DNA from: Planctomycetaceae bacterium
Lineage (GTDB): Bacteria > Planctomycetota > Planctomycetia > Pirellulales > Thermoguttaceae
NCBI GenBank assembly: GCA_009783865.1
Contig: WRCR01000148.1
Coordinates: 1 to 8,474 of the forward strand
Length of the DNA stretch: 8,474 nt
Reading direction: 5' to 3'
Shown one piece after another: positions 1 to 5,012 of this stretch. Both the position numbers and the translations under genes were made by a program. Within the stretch, counting starts at the first letter, position 1, and each line of letters begins with the position of its first letter. The notes beneath the pieces were generated by a model. The model saw nothing but the letters and a program-made list of their open reading frames with translations. It made no database searches and was not told where the DNA came from.

Positions 1-490
1 AGGAATTCCGAAATGAAACGCCGGCAACATTTTCGAGAGCGGTTTTGCCGTGCGATTTCAATGTTCGGAGCAATTCGGGACCAGTCAGTTCTGCTTCGCC
101 GCGGCAGATGATGTCAATCCAAGGAAACCGCTGCAACAATTTTTCTTCGACACTTTTTGAACCGACACCGCCGAGAATGAGAATTCGGTCAGGATATTTT
201 CTGCGCAATTGTTCAAGAGCAAGAATGGTGAACGGCAATAGGTTCGCCATGCAGGAAACGCCGATGATTTCAGCGGGTTCGGGTTCACCGACAAACCGCA
301 AGAAGGTCTCCATCTCGAAAGGGTCGTCAGCATCGTTCAACTGATAGTCACGAAAATCAACTTCCATACCGGCATCTTCCAATGCGCGGGTCAAGTACAG
401 CGGTCCGAGCGGAACGTGTAGTTCCCGTTCTATCTCTTCGCCGTAACGCATGAAGAGCATGTTCAGATTGATGAGCGTAATGTCGGGCAT
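1..490 (-). CDS. B12-binding-domain radical SAM-type protein, N-terminal part (cut by left window edge)
   Basis: The frame is open from the ATG at 490 to the window edge, giving 163 residues with no stop. The N-terminus MPDITLINLN, followed by VPLGPLYLTRALEDAG (residues 26-41), is the usual opening of cobalamin-binding domains in B12 radical SAM enzymes. The Rossmann-like pattern continues with IIGVSCMANLLPF (75-87), ILILGGVGS (103-111) and DIICRGEAE (126-134), matching the family's GIS, GG and GEGE blocks. The classical DxHxxG base-on motif is not seen, which is common in this class. The CxxxCxxC radical SAM motif would lie beyond the window, so that domain is inferred from the family. Such enzymes do C-methylations, epimerisations or ring rearrangements on peptides, lipids or cofactors. 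The ATG follows the previous gene's stop by one base (TAA C ATG), so the two are almost certainly co-transcribed and translationally coupled. No strong Shine-Dalgarno is needed at such a junction. Confidence 0.8.
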   Translation of the reverse strand, partial: MPDITLINLNMLFMRYGEEIERELHVPLGPLYLTRALEDAGMEVDFRDYQLNDADDPFEMETFLRFVGEPEPAEIIGVSCMANLLPFTILALEQLRRKYPDRILILGGVGSKSVEEKLLQRFPWIDIICRGEAELTGPELLRTLKSHGKTALENVAGVSFRNS

Positions 491-491
491 G

Positions 492-1301
492 TTATTCATA
501 CCCTTCCAGCGATTCGACGATATAATCGGTCAACAGTTTAACGGTTTTCAGTGTCTTTAACGTCTTAATTGGCATACGGACATCAAACCGCTTGTAAATC
601 TCTTTGCGAAAAGCAAGCATTTCATGGTCGGAAAGAGTGATTCGCACTGACGAACTGACTTTCAACGGCGGCTTCTTCGTTGTTTCGGCAATCAAAAGAC
701 GAATTTCGGCGGGAAGGTTGCGAATAACCTGAACTCCCTCGTTGTTATTCGGAACATCAGGTTGAATGCCAAACGATATGCTGACAGGCGGCATATCTGA
801 CCGTATCCCGCCGCCAGCCATACTTCCTTCTTGAGGTATATCCGTCCGTATTCCGCCGTACCCGCCCATACTGCCCCCTTTCTGAGGTACCGATGGTGTA
901 CCAGCAAGGGCGGTCTGCGTTCCCGTCAAAACGGCGAGCATCGCAGCGGCAGCGGTGCCGAGAAAGGTTCGCCGATGCGACTGCGGCACTTCCGTTTTAT
1001 CAATGATTGCCGCAAGTTGTTCCGTCGGAATGTTTTGCAGCATTGCCGCTTCGACAGGTTCCAAAACGAGTTCAATGGACGCTGCCGCTTGTTCCGAATC
1101 GGCAAGAAGTATATCCCGAAACTCTGCATCGACAGCCGCTTTTTTGAGCAGGATTTCGATGCCGCGCGGAATCTGTCCGATAGGTTGTCCGCTGCCGGGC
1201 GGACGACCGCCGACGATGGTAGTCCGCACGGATTCCTGTTCGACACCTTCCGGTACATCGGCACGGAATTGCGCCGCTCCATTATTGAGTTGTTCAGGCA
1301 T
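492..1301 (-). CDS. Modular leader/Tat/GIRxD-repeat protein, candidate substrate of the adjacent B12 radical SAM enzyme
   Basis: I do not recognise a named family; 269 residues, no cysteine. Layout: residues 24-45 hold a Gly/Pro-rich linker (TTIVGGRPPGSG). Residues 45-104 form a helical domain (PRGIEILLKKAAVDAEFRDI, then LEPVEAAMLQNIPTEQLAAI) resembling Nif11/nitrile-hydratase-type RiPP leaders. Residues 108-133 (SHRRTFLG, hydrophobic stretch, ALA) look like a Tat signal with a possible cut after A133. Residues 139-184 carry three GI[R/Q]xD[I/M/V]P repeats. Residues 192-266 align in spacing with acyl carrier proteins (FDVRMP, KTV, DYI), but the serine position holds Asp225. The start is well supported: AGGAG lies 7 bases upstream, with a promoter behind it. 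The next gene begins one base after this stop. Alternatives are an ordinary Tat-exported protein with an extended N-terminus, or a carrier-like scaffold. The gene itself is near certain; the substrate role is inference. Confidence 0.85.
   Translation of the reverse strand: MPEQLNNGAAQFRADVPEGVEQESVRTTIVGGRPPGSGQPIGQIPRGIEILLKKAAVDAEFRDILLADSEQAAASIELVLEPVEAAMLQNIPTEQLAAIIDKTEVPQSHRRTFLGTAAAAMLAVLTGTQTALAGTPSVPQKGGSMGGYGGIRTDIPQEGSMAGGGIRSDMPPVSISFGIQPDVPNNNEGVQVIRNLPAEIRLLIAETTKKPPLKVSSSVRITLSDHEMLAFRKEIYKRFDVRMPIKTLKTLKTVKLLTDYIVESLEGYE
504..728 (-). other. Acyl-carrier-protein-like domain lacking the phosphopantetheine serine
   Basis: Residues 192-266. Aligning FDVRMP (239-244), TV (253-254) and DYI (259-261) to E. 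coli ACP (FDTEIP, TV, DYI) requires no gap. Counting back the 14 residues that separate the ACP serine from this Phe lands on Asp225, with Ser224 in the place of the ACP aspartate. A holo-carrier function is therefore unlikely. The fold call is an inference from spacing. Confidence 0.45.
750..887 (-). repeat. Gly-rich GI[R/Q]xD[I/M/V]P repeats, partly tandem-duplicated DNA
   Basis: Three units are seen, with cores at residues 150-156 (GIRTDIP), 165-171 (GIRSDMP) and 178-184 (GIQPDVP). The first two are preceded by GSMGGYG and GSMAGG. The DNA of the first two units (about 793-887) is visibly a diverged tandem duplication of about 45-51 bases, including two copies of TTGAGGTA/CTGAGGTA on the plus strand. 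Confidence 0.75.
903..977 (-). other. Internal Tat-like signal (HRRTFLG, hydrophobic core, ALA)
   Basis: Residues 109-133 contain R110-R111 followed by TFLG, matching the Tat consensus RRxFL. An uncharged stretch of about 18 residues and an A-L-A signal-peptidase-like site follow. It is unusual in lying over 100 residues from the start. The only internal Met that would give a normal n-region, M87 (ATG at 1043-1041), has no Shine-Dalgarno before it. It could instead act as a membrane anchor. Confidence 0.55.
990..1169 (-). other. Leader-like helical domain inside the 269-residue protein
   Basis: Residues 45-104 show the pattern of a basic amphipathic helix followed by D-x-EF-R-x-x-LL-x-D, an Ala-rich helix, L-x-P-x-E-A-x-x-L and I-P-x-x-Q-L. 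Nif11-like and nitrile-hydratase-like leader peptides of RiPP precursors share this order of elements (DPEFR..LL.DP..A, then an L.PEE..L block). The similarity is judged by eye and is not a family assignment. Confidence 0.4.
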
Positions 1302-1308
1302 TTTGTGT

Positions 1309-1313
1309 CTCCT
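1309..1313 (-). promoter_or_regulatory. Shine-Dalgarno AGGAG deciding the start of the 269-residue protein
   Basis: AGGAG on the minus strand ends 7 bases before the ATG at 1301. It is one of only three clear ribosome binding sites in the window and supports the full-length start over internal Met codons. Confidence 0.8.
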
Positions 1314-1344
1314 GTTGTTTTGACTGCGGTAAACGGACGTAACG

Positions 1345-1373
1345 ATTTTATCTTATCGAAACGAAGATTGCAA
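1345..1373 (-). promoter_or_regulatory. Sigma-70-like promoter for the leftward operon
   Basis: Minus-strand TTGCAA (1373-1368), a 17-base spacer and TAAAAT (1350-1345). Transcription would start near 1338, leaving a leader of about 37 bases before the ATG at 1301. Confidence 0.6.
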
Positions 1374-1449
1374 GGACGCAAAAGTGTCCCGCTCTTAATT
1401 TTTTGTTTTCGGTTTTCGCTGAATATCGGAAAATTTGGTTTAACAACCC

Positions 1450-1478
1450 TTGCAAAAGTGAGTTTTTTATAGTACAAT
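1450..1478 (+). promoter_or_regulatory. Sigma-70-like promoter for the redox operon
   Basis: TTGCAA (1450-1455), a 17-base spacer and TACAAT (1473-1478). Start expected near 1485, about 40 bases before the ATG at 1525. It is back to back with the leftward promoter; the two -35 boxes are about 76 bases apart. Confidence 0.6.
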
Positions 1479-1524
1479 ACAGAAAATTTGGCTGGATTGT
1501 GAAAATCGTCGTCCCTTTTCCATT

Positions 1525-1968
1525 ATGTCTTCTGCCGACACGTTTGAACCCAAAGTAATTGCTTTCGTCTGTAACTGGTGTACCTATCTTGGTGCGGATT
1601 TAGCCGGTACAAGCCGATTGGAATATCCGCATAATTTGCGGATAATCCGTCTTCCCTGCACAGGACGCATCGATTTCAACTTGATAATCAAAGCATTTGA
1701 GAACGGTGCGGACTCCGTTTTGGTAAGCGGCTGTCATCCCGGCGATTGTCATTACACAAGCGGAAATTTTCATGCCCGCCGCCGCTGGATTCTATTTCGT
1801 GAACTGCTCGAAGCACTCGGAATTGACTCGCAGCGGATACACTTCTCGTGGATTTCCGCTGCCGAAGGAACGAAGTTTCAGAAGTTCATCAAAGAGATTG
1901 TCGAAAAAACAAAAGCGTTAGGTCCCTACAACGAAATGAAAGAAATAGTACGGCAGGCAAACACCTGA
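1525..1968 (+). CDS. mvhD: MvhD/FlxD-family [2Fe-2S] electron-transfer subunit
   Basis: 147 residues, the usual length for the methyl-viologen-reducing hydrogenase delta subunit family. Family hallmarks are in order: FVCNWCTYLGADLAGTSRLE (residues 14-33), IIRLPCTGRID (40-50) and ADSVLVSGCHPGDCHYTSGN (62-81). The five conserved cysteines C16, C19, C45, C70 and C75 bind a [2Fe-2S] cluster. In known systems the protein docks on HdrA and passes electrons from a hydrogenase, formate dehydrogenase or NADH-oxidising flavoprotein (FlxA) into the heterodisulfide-reductase complex, in the cytoplasm. Here no hdrA is beside it; the partners are the two Fe-S proteins downstream, so a FlxD-like role is favoured. 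The ATG at 1525 lacks a Shine-Dalgarno but lies at a fitting distance from the promoter. It is the first gene of the operon; the next gene starts about 70 bases downstream. Confidence 0.93.
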   Translation: MSSADTFEPKVIAFVCNWCTYLGADLAGTSRLEYPHNLRIIRLPCTGRIDFNLIIKAFENGADSVLVSGCHPGDCHYTSGNFHARRRWILFRELLEALGIDSQRIHFSWISAAEGTKFQKFIKEIVEKTKALGPYNEMKEIVRQANT

Positions 1969-2038
1969 CCGTTTTTATTTGTACCTTAAGATATTTAGCA
2001 TTTTTTGAGCCGCCGCCGAAAGGTTGCGGAAATATAAC

Positions 2039-2890
2039 ATGCCGCAACAAGAAAAACTACAGCAGAAGGCAAAAGAAATACTGCTCGAAAAGAAAGCAGA
2101 TGTTGTCATCGGTTATGGAAAAGTCGAGACCGGTAATATCGGTGCCGTGTTTATTACCGACCCTGAAAGAACCGGCGAACTCGTCTGGAACAACCTCTGT
2201 ACGACAAATCTTTCCGTCTATCTGAAGCGGAAAGAAATCAAAAAATTAGGAAAACCTTGTATTATCGTCAAGGGCTGCGATGCCAAAGCATTGGCAGTGC
2301 TGGAAATTGAAAACCAGATTGACCGCTCTGCGATGACAGTTATCGGAGTCGAGTGTTTCGGCGTTCAAGACCGCTGTGAACCGCAATACAAATGTGCGTC
2401 CTGCAATGTTCAACTGCCGCCGCACTGCGATTTTGTAATTGAAAGAGATACAAAACAATCTGCACCGCAGGGCAGCCGTTATGAAAAACTTGAAATGCTC
2501 GACAATATGGACAGCAAAGAACGTTTCGAGTATTGGAAACAGGAACTGTCCCGCTGTATCAAGTGTTATGCCTGCCGTCAGAATTGTCCGATGTGTTATT
2601 GCGATGTCTGCGTTGTTGACAAGAACCGTCCGATTCGGATTGATACCTCGGCGACCTTGAAAGGCAACTTTGCATGGAACATACTGCGGGCGTTTCATCT
2701 TGCCGGCCGCTGCGTCGGCTGCGGTGCCTGTTCCGCTGCTTGTCCTGCCGGTATTGACCTTGATTTACTTAATCTGACGCTTGCGAAAGCATCGGAGGAA
2801 AACTTCGGTTATATTGCCGGCGTGCAGCGCAATGTTGAACCGCTTGTCGGAACATTTTCGCCGGACGATAAAGAGGAATTTATTCGGTAA
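2039..2890 (+). CDS. FrhB/HdrA-like protein with two [4Fe-4S] clusters (FlxC-like)
   Basis: 283 residues from the ATG at 2039. An in-frame TTG at 2024 would add five residues, but GCGGA about 8 bases before 2039 fits the ATG better. The N-terminal half (about 20-135) resembles the coenzyme-F420-hydrogenase beta type: ADVVIGYGK, GKPCIIVKGCDAKAL (71-85), IGVECFGV (102-109) and a cysteine group C106, C113, C119, C122, C130. The C-terminal half carries two ferredoxin-type motifs, CIKCYACRQNCP (C173, C176, C179, C183) and CVGCGACSAACP (C225, C228, C231, C235). Extra cysteines C186, C188 and C191 directly follow the first. It is a soluble electron carrier between MvhD/FlxD and the downstream protein. 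Its position between mvhD and an AsrA-like gene matches the FlxBCD modules of sulfate reducers and other anaerobes. The exact subunit letter is inferred from context. Confidence 0.85.
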   Translation: MPQQEKLQQKAKEILLEKKADVVIGYGKVETGNIGAVFITDPERTGELVWNNLCTTNLSVYLKRKEIKKLGKPCIIVKGCDAKALAVLEIENQIDRSAMTVIGVECFGVQDRCEPQYKCASCNVQLPPHCDFVIERDTKQSAPQGSRYEKLEMLDNMDSKERFEYWKQELSRCIKCYACRQNCPMCYCDVCVVDKNRPIRIDTSATLKGNFAWNILRAFHLAGRCVGCGACSAACPAGIDLDLLNLTLAKASEENFGYIAGVQRNVEPLVGTFSPDDKEEFIR

Positions 2891-2927
2891 TACTGCCACT
2901 CAATTTAATTTGCAGCGATACATAACG

Positions 2928-3929
2928 ATGTCTCAAATCATATCACGAAAAACAATCGAGCAACTCATCGGTAAATTGCAGTCCGAAGGAGGACACGCTG
3001 CTGCACCGGTTGCAGCCGGAAAACGGTATTTCTTCCGCCCCCTGCAAAAGGCGGAACAACTTGTTCTGGACGGAAAAATTATGCCGGTTAATTCGGTCAA
3101 GGAATTTTTCTTTCCGCCGCATGAAGTTATCTGCCGCTATCAATATGAAGGGAAGGAACTGCAAATCACGGATGCCGAACCGTTTGAAAAGGAACAGATA
3201 ATTTTTGGGGCAAGACCTTGCGATGCGGCTTCGCTGCCGATACTCGACAAGATTTTTGCGTGGGATTATCAAGACCGGTTTTATCAACAGCGGCGGGAAA
3301 ACACAACGGTGGTTACGCTTGCCTGTCAGCAGCCGGACAATAGTTGTTTTTGTACGTCGGTTGGTCTTTCGCCGGACACAACCAGCGGTGCTGATGCAGA
3401 ACTTCTGGAACTCGGTAATGATTTATACGAAGTCCGCTGTTATACAGAAAAGGGAAAAAAACTGTTTGAAGGACTGACAGAAGAATCGGTCAAGACCGGC
3501 AAGACGGCAGCACCGCCGGAGATTCGTTTCGATATGGAACGAGTCAGTAAATATCTTTCGGAGCATTTTGATGACTCGATTTATTCGACGACAAGTTTGC
3601 GCTGTGTCGGCTGCGGAGCGTGTACTTACATTTGTCCGACTTGTCATTGTTTCGATATAGTTGACGAAGGCGGCGCGGCAAAGGGCTGCCGGGTCAAGAA
3701 TTGGGATACCTGTCAGTTTGCGATGTTCACACTGCATGCGTCGGGACATAATCCCCGCGGCGAACAGGCGGTGCGGCAGCGGAATCGGGTGCAGCATAAG
3801 TTTGCGATTTATCCGTCAAAATTCGGAGCGGTTTTATGTACCGGCTGCGGCAACTGCACGCGGGAATGTTCCGCTTCGCTGGGAATTCGTCCGGTTTTGG
3901 AGTTGATTGATAAGAAAGCAGAATCGTAG
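2928..3929 (+). CDS. AsrA/FlxB-like 4Fe-4S dicluster protein
   Basis: 333 residues from ATG 2928, close to the length of anaerobic sulfite reductase subunit A and FlxB. The frame is open further upstream, but that stretch overlaps the previous gene and is a shadow of it. Key blocks: YFFRPL (34-39), FFPPHEV (61-67), IIFGARPCDAASL (91-103), DNSCFCTSVG (137-146), CVGCGACTYICPTCHCFDI (C226, C229, C232, C236, then C239 and C241) and CTGCGNCTRECSASLG (C304, C307, C310, C314). The GARPCD and CPTCHCFDI blocks are typical of the AsrA/FlxB/hydrogenase-beta group and bind two [4Fe-4S] clusters. In such modules the protein receives electrons from an NAD(P)H-oxidising FAD subunit (AsrB/FlxA type). That subunit is missing from the window: the gene downstream encodes a small membrane protein instead. 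There is no Shine-Dalgarno; the gap from the previous stop is 37 bases. Confidence 0.88.
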   Translation: MSQIISRKTIEQLIGKLQSEGGHAAAPVAAGKRYFFRPLQKAEQLVLDGKIMPVNSVKEFFFPPHEVICRYQYEGKELQITDAEPFEKEQIIFGARPCDAASLPILDKIFAWDYQDRFYQQRRENTTVVTLACQQPDNSCFCTSVGLSPDTTSGADAELLELGNDLYEVRCYTEKGKKLFEGLTEESVKTGKTAAPPEIRFDMERVSKYLSEHFDDSIYSTTSLRCVGCGACTYICPTCHCFDIVDEGGAAKGCRVKNWDTCQFAMFTLHASGHNPRGEQAVRQRNRVQHKFAIYPSKFGAVLCTGCGNCTRECSASLGIRPVLELIDKKAES

Positions 3930-3944
3930 TTACGCAAAAGTACC

Positions 3945-4205
3945 GTGTTCACATTTACTTGGACGGAGTTGTTGATAATACTAATCGGCGGGCTGCTGAT
4001 GCTGCTTGTCGTGGCTTTGCATACATTGCGGAGAAGAGACGATATTTTGCAGGACTTTCTAATGCCTGAAGAAAAAGAACTCGAAAAGGACTTTCTGAAA
4101 AGAGAAAAGAAAGCCGAAGAAGTACAAGAAGACGCTGTGGAAGAGACGGTTGCGCCTGTTGAAGAAGCCGGTTGGGGAGATGTTGCTCCGCCGCCGGAAC
4201 ATTAG
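3945..4205 (+). CDS. Small membrane protein with a charged coiled-coil-like tail, unknown function
   Basis: 86 residues from a GTG at 3945, 15 bases after the FlxB-like stop, so probably the last gene of the redox operon. Residues 8-25 (ELLIILIGGLLMLLVVAL) form one transmembrane segment, followed by the positive stop-transfer group LRRR (28-31). The C-terminus would then be cytoplasmic. Residues 40-70 are Glu/Lys-rich (MPEEKELEKDFLKREKKAEE), probably helical or coiled, ending in a Pro/Glu tail. I do not recognise a family. From position it could be a membrane tether for the Fe-S proteins; this is inference. No Shine-Dalgarno precedes the GTG, and the nearest ATG (MPEEK) would remove the membrane segment. 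A frame on the opposite strand here (3955-4266) has no recognisable content. Confidence 0.6.
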   Translation: MFTFTWTELLIILIGGLLMLLVVALHTLRRRDDILQDFLMPEEKELEKDFLKREKKAEEVQEDAVEETVAPVEEAGWGDVAPPPEH

Positions 4206-4212
4206 CAATTGT

Positions 4213-4236
4213 ATTTAGCCGGTACTCCGGCGCAAA
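4213..4236 (+). repeat. 24-base palindromic-core repeat, copy A
   Basis: This stretch is the reverse complement of 6669-6692 with 23 of 24 bases identical. The core forms a hairpin: GCCGG (4218-4222), loop TACT, CCGGC (4227-4231). No T-run follows, so it is not an intrinsic terminator. It lies in the gap between the small membrane protein and the DUF1559 gene. Confidence 0.7.
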
Positions 4237-4277
4237 AGAGTCGGGAACGGGTGCTGCGTAGTCCACGGATTGCGCCG
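4228..4277. repeat. 8-base inverted repeat in the leader of the DUF1559 gene
   Basis: CGGCGCAA (4228-4235) pairs perfectly with TTGCGCCG (4270-4277) across 34 bases. The left arm overlaps the palindromic repeat, so the two hairpins exclude each other. The right arm ends 6 bases before the Shine-Dalgarno at 4284. No function is shown. Confidence 0.35.
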
Positions 4278-4283
4278 AAACAC

Positions 4284-4290
4284 AAAGGAG
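4284..4290 (+). promoter_or_regulatory. Shine-Dalgarno AAAGGAG for the DUF1559 gene
   Basis: AAAGGAG ends 9 bases before the ATG at 4300. It decides that start over an in-frame TTG at 4270, which would place the ribosome site inside the coding region. Confidence 0.85.
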
Positions 4291-4299
4291 ATTGTTGCT

Positions 4300-5010
4300 A
4301 TGAACATTAACACGTTGACCAAACTGTTCGTCGTAGTTGGTGTCGTTGTAATTCTTACCGCAGTGTTACTACTGAGACCAAACAGAGTACCATGCCACGT
4401 TCGCCATCTGTGTATTGCCAACTCGCATCGAATCGATATAGCATTGCGCGATTATCAAGGAAGATACGGGGTTTTTCCACCGGCGTATGTTACCGATGCT
4501 GATGGCAAACCGCTCTACAGTTGGCGGGTGTTAATACTGCCTTTTTTGGAGGAACAAGAACTCTATAATCAATTCAAACTCGATGAACCGTGGGATAGTG
4601 AGGCGAATCGAAAACTTCTCGATGCGTGCCCGAGTGTCTATCGTTGTCCGCAGGCAAATGCAAAGCCGGGTATGGCGACTTACGCAATGGTAGTTGGTCC
4701 AGGTACGATTTCCGACGGTCCCAATTCGGTTTCGTTGGAGGAGATAACGGACGGACCTGCGAGGACTATTCTCTTGGCAGAAACATTGAAGAGAATTCCA
4801 TGGACGGCTCCGATTGATATTCCACTGTCCACACTGGAAGCGGGAATTGACCCGCACGGCGGAGGTATCGGTTCGAACCATCCGGGGTTAGCGGTTGTTG
4901 TGTTTGCGGACAGAAGTGTTCGACCCATCTACGACGAAATCAAACCAGAAACGCTCCGTGCCTTGGCTACCATTGCTGATGGTGAAGTCATTGATACGAA
5001 TAAATTGTAA
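4300..5010 (+). CDS. DUF1559-family pseudopilin-like protein
   Basis: 236 residues. A single N-terminal hydrophobic helix (residues 8-25, KLFVVVGVVVILTAVLLL) is followed by an exported domain. Family features: LRDYQGRYGVFPPAYVTDADGK (about 49-70), LYSWRVLILPFLEEQELYNQF (72-92), YRCPQA (114-119), ATYAMVVGP (126-134), then ITDGPARTILLAET (149-162). DUF1559 proteins are very abundant in planctomycetes and are thought to be exported pilin-like structural proteins. Two departures are seen. The C-terminal H-x9-DG motif reads NHPGLAVVVFADRSVR (193-208), with D204-R205 in place of DG. The prepilin leader lacks the usual FT-x-x-ELLVV sequence, so processing by a prepilin peptidase is doubtful. The start follows a strong Shine-Dalgarno. 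The ferrochelatase begins two bases after this stop, making a coupled pair whose functional sense is unclear. Confidence 0.88.
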   Translation: MNINTLTKLFVVVGVVVILTAVLLLRPNRVPCHVRHLCIANSHRIDIALRDYQGRYGVFPPAYVTDADGKPLYSWRVLILPFLEEQELYNQFKLDEPWDSEANRKLLDACPSVYRCPQANAKPGMATYAMVVGPGTISDGPNSVSLEEITDGPARTILLAETLKRIPWTAPIDIPLSTLEAGIDPHGGGIGSNHPGLAVVVFADRSVRPIYDEIKPETLRALATIADGEVIDTNKL

Positions 5011-5012
5011 GT

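Noticed and set aside
45..344. Plus-strand and alternative minus-strand open frames over the left-edge gene
   Set aside because: The minus frame from ATG 490 gives a continuous B12-binding-type protein to the edge; the others are shadows without domain content.
831..1472. Long open frame on the plus strand (213 codons) opposite the leader/Tat protein
   Set aside because: It has no recognisable domain, is rich in Arg/Cys/Phe as antisense frames are, and crosses the divergent promoter region. The minus strand has a promoter, ribosome site and coherent domain layout.
1597..1609. ATTTAGCCGGTAC in mvhD, matching 13 bases of the 24-base repeat
   Set aside because: It encodes the conserved DLAGTSR block of MvhD, so the match is best explained by coding constraint and chance.
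2246..2698. Minus-strand open frame inside the FlxC-like gene
   Set aside because: Antisense shadow of a gene with clear ferredoxin motifs; no promoter or ribosome site seen.
4218..4231. Hairpin GCCGG-TACT-CCGGC as an intrinsic terminator
   Set aside because: The stem is only 5 pairs and no T-run follows; the second copy lies inside a coding end.
3955..4266. Minus-strand frame of 103 codons opposite the small membrane protein
   Set aside because: No domain and no upstream ribosome site. The plus frame has a membrane helix, a charged tail and an operon position.
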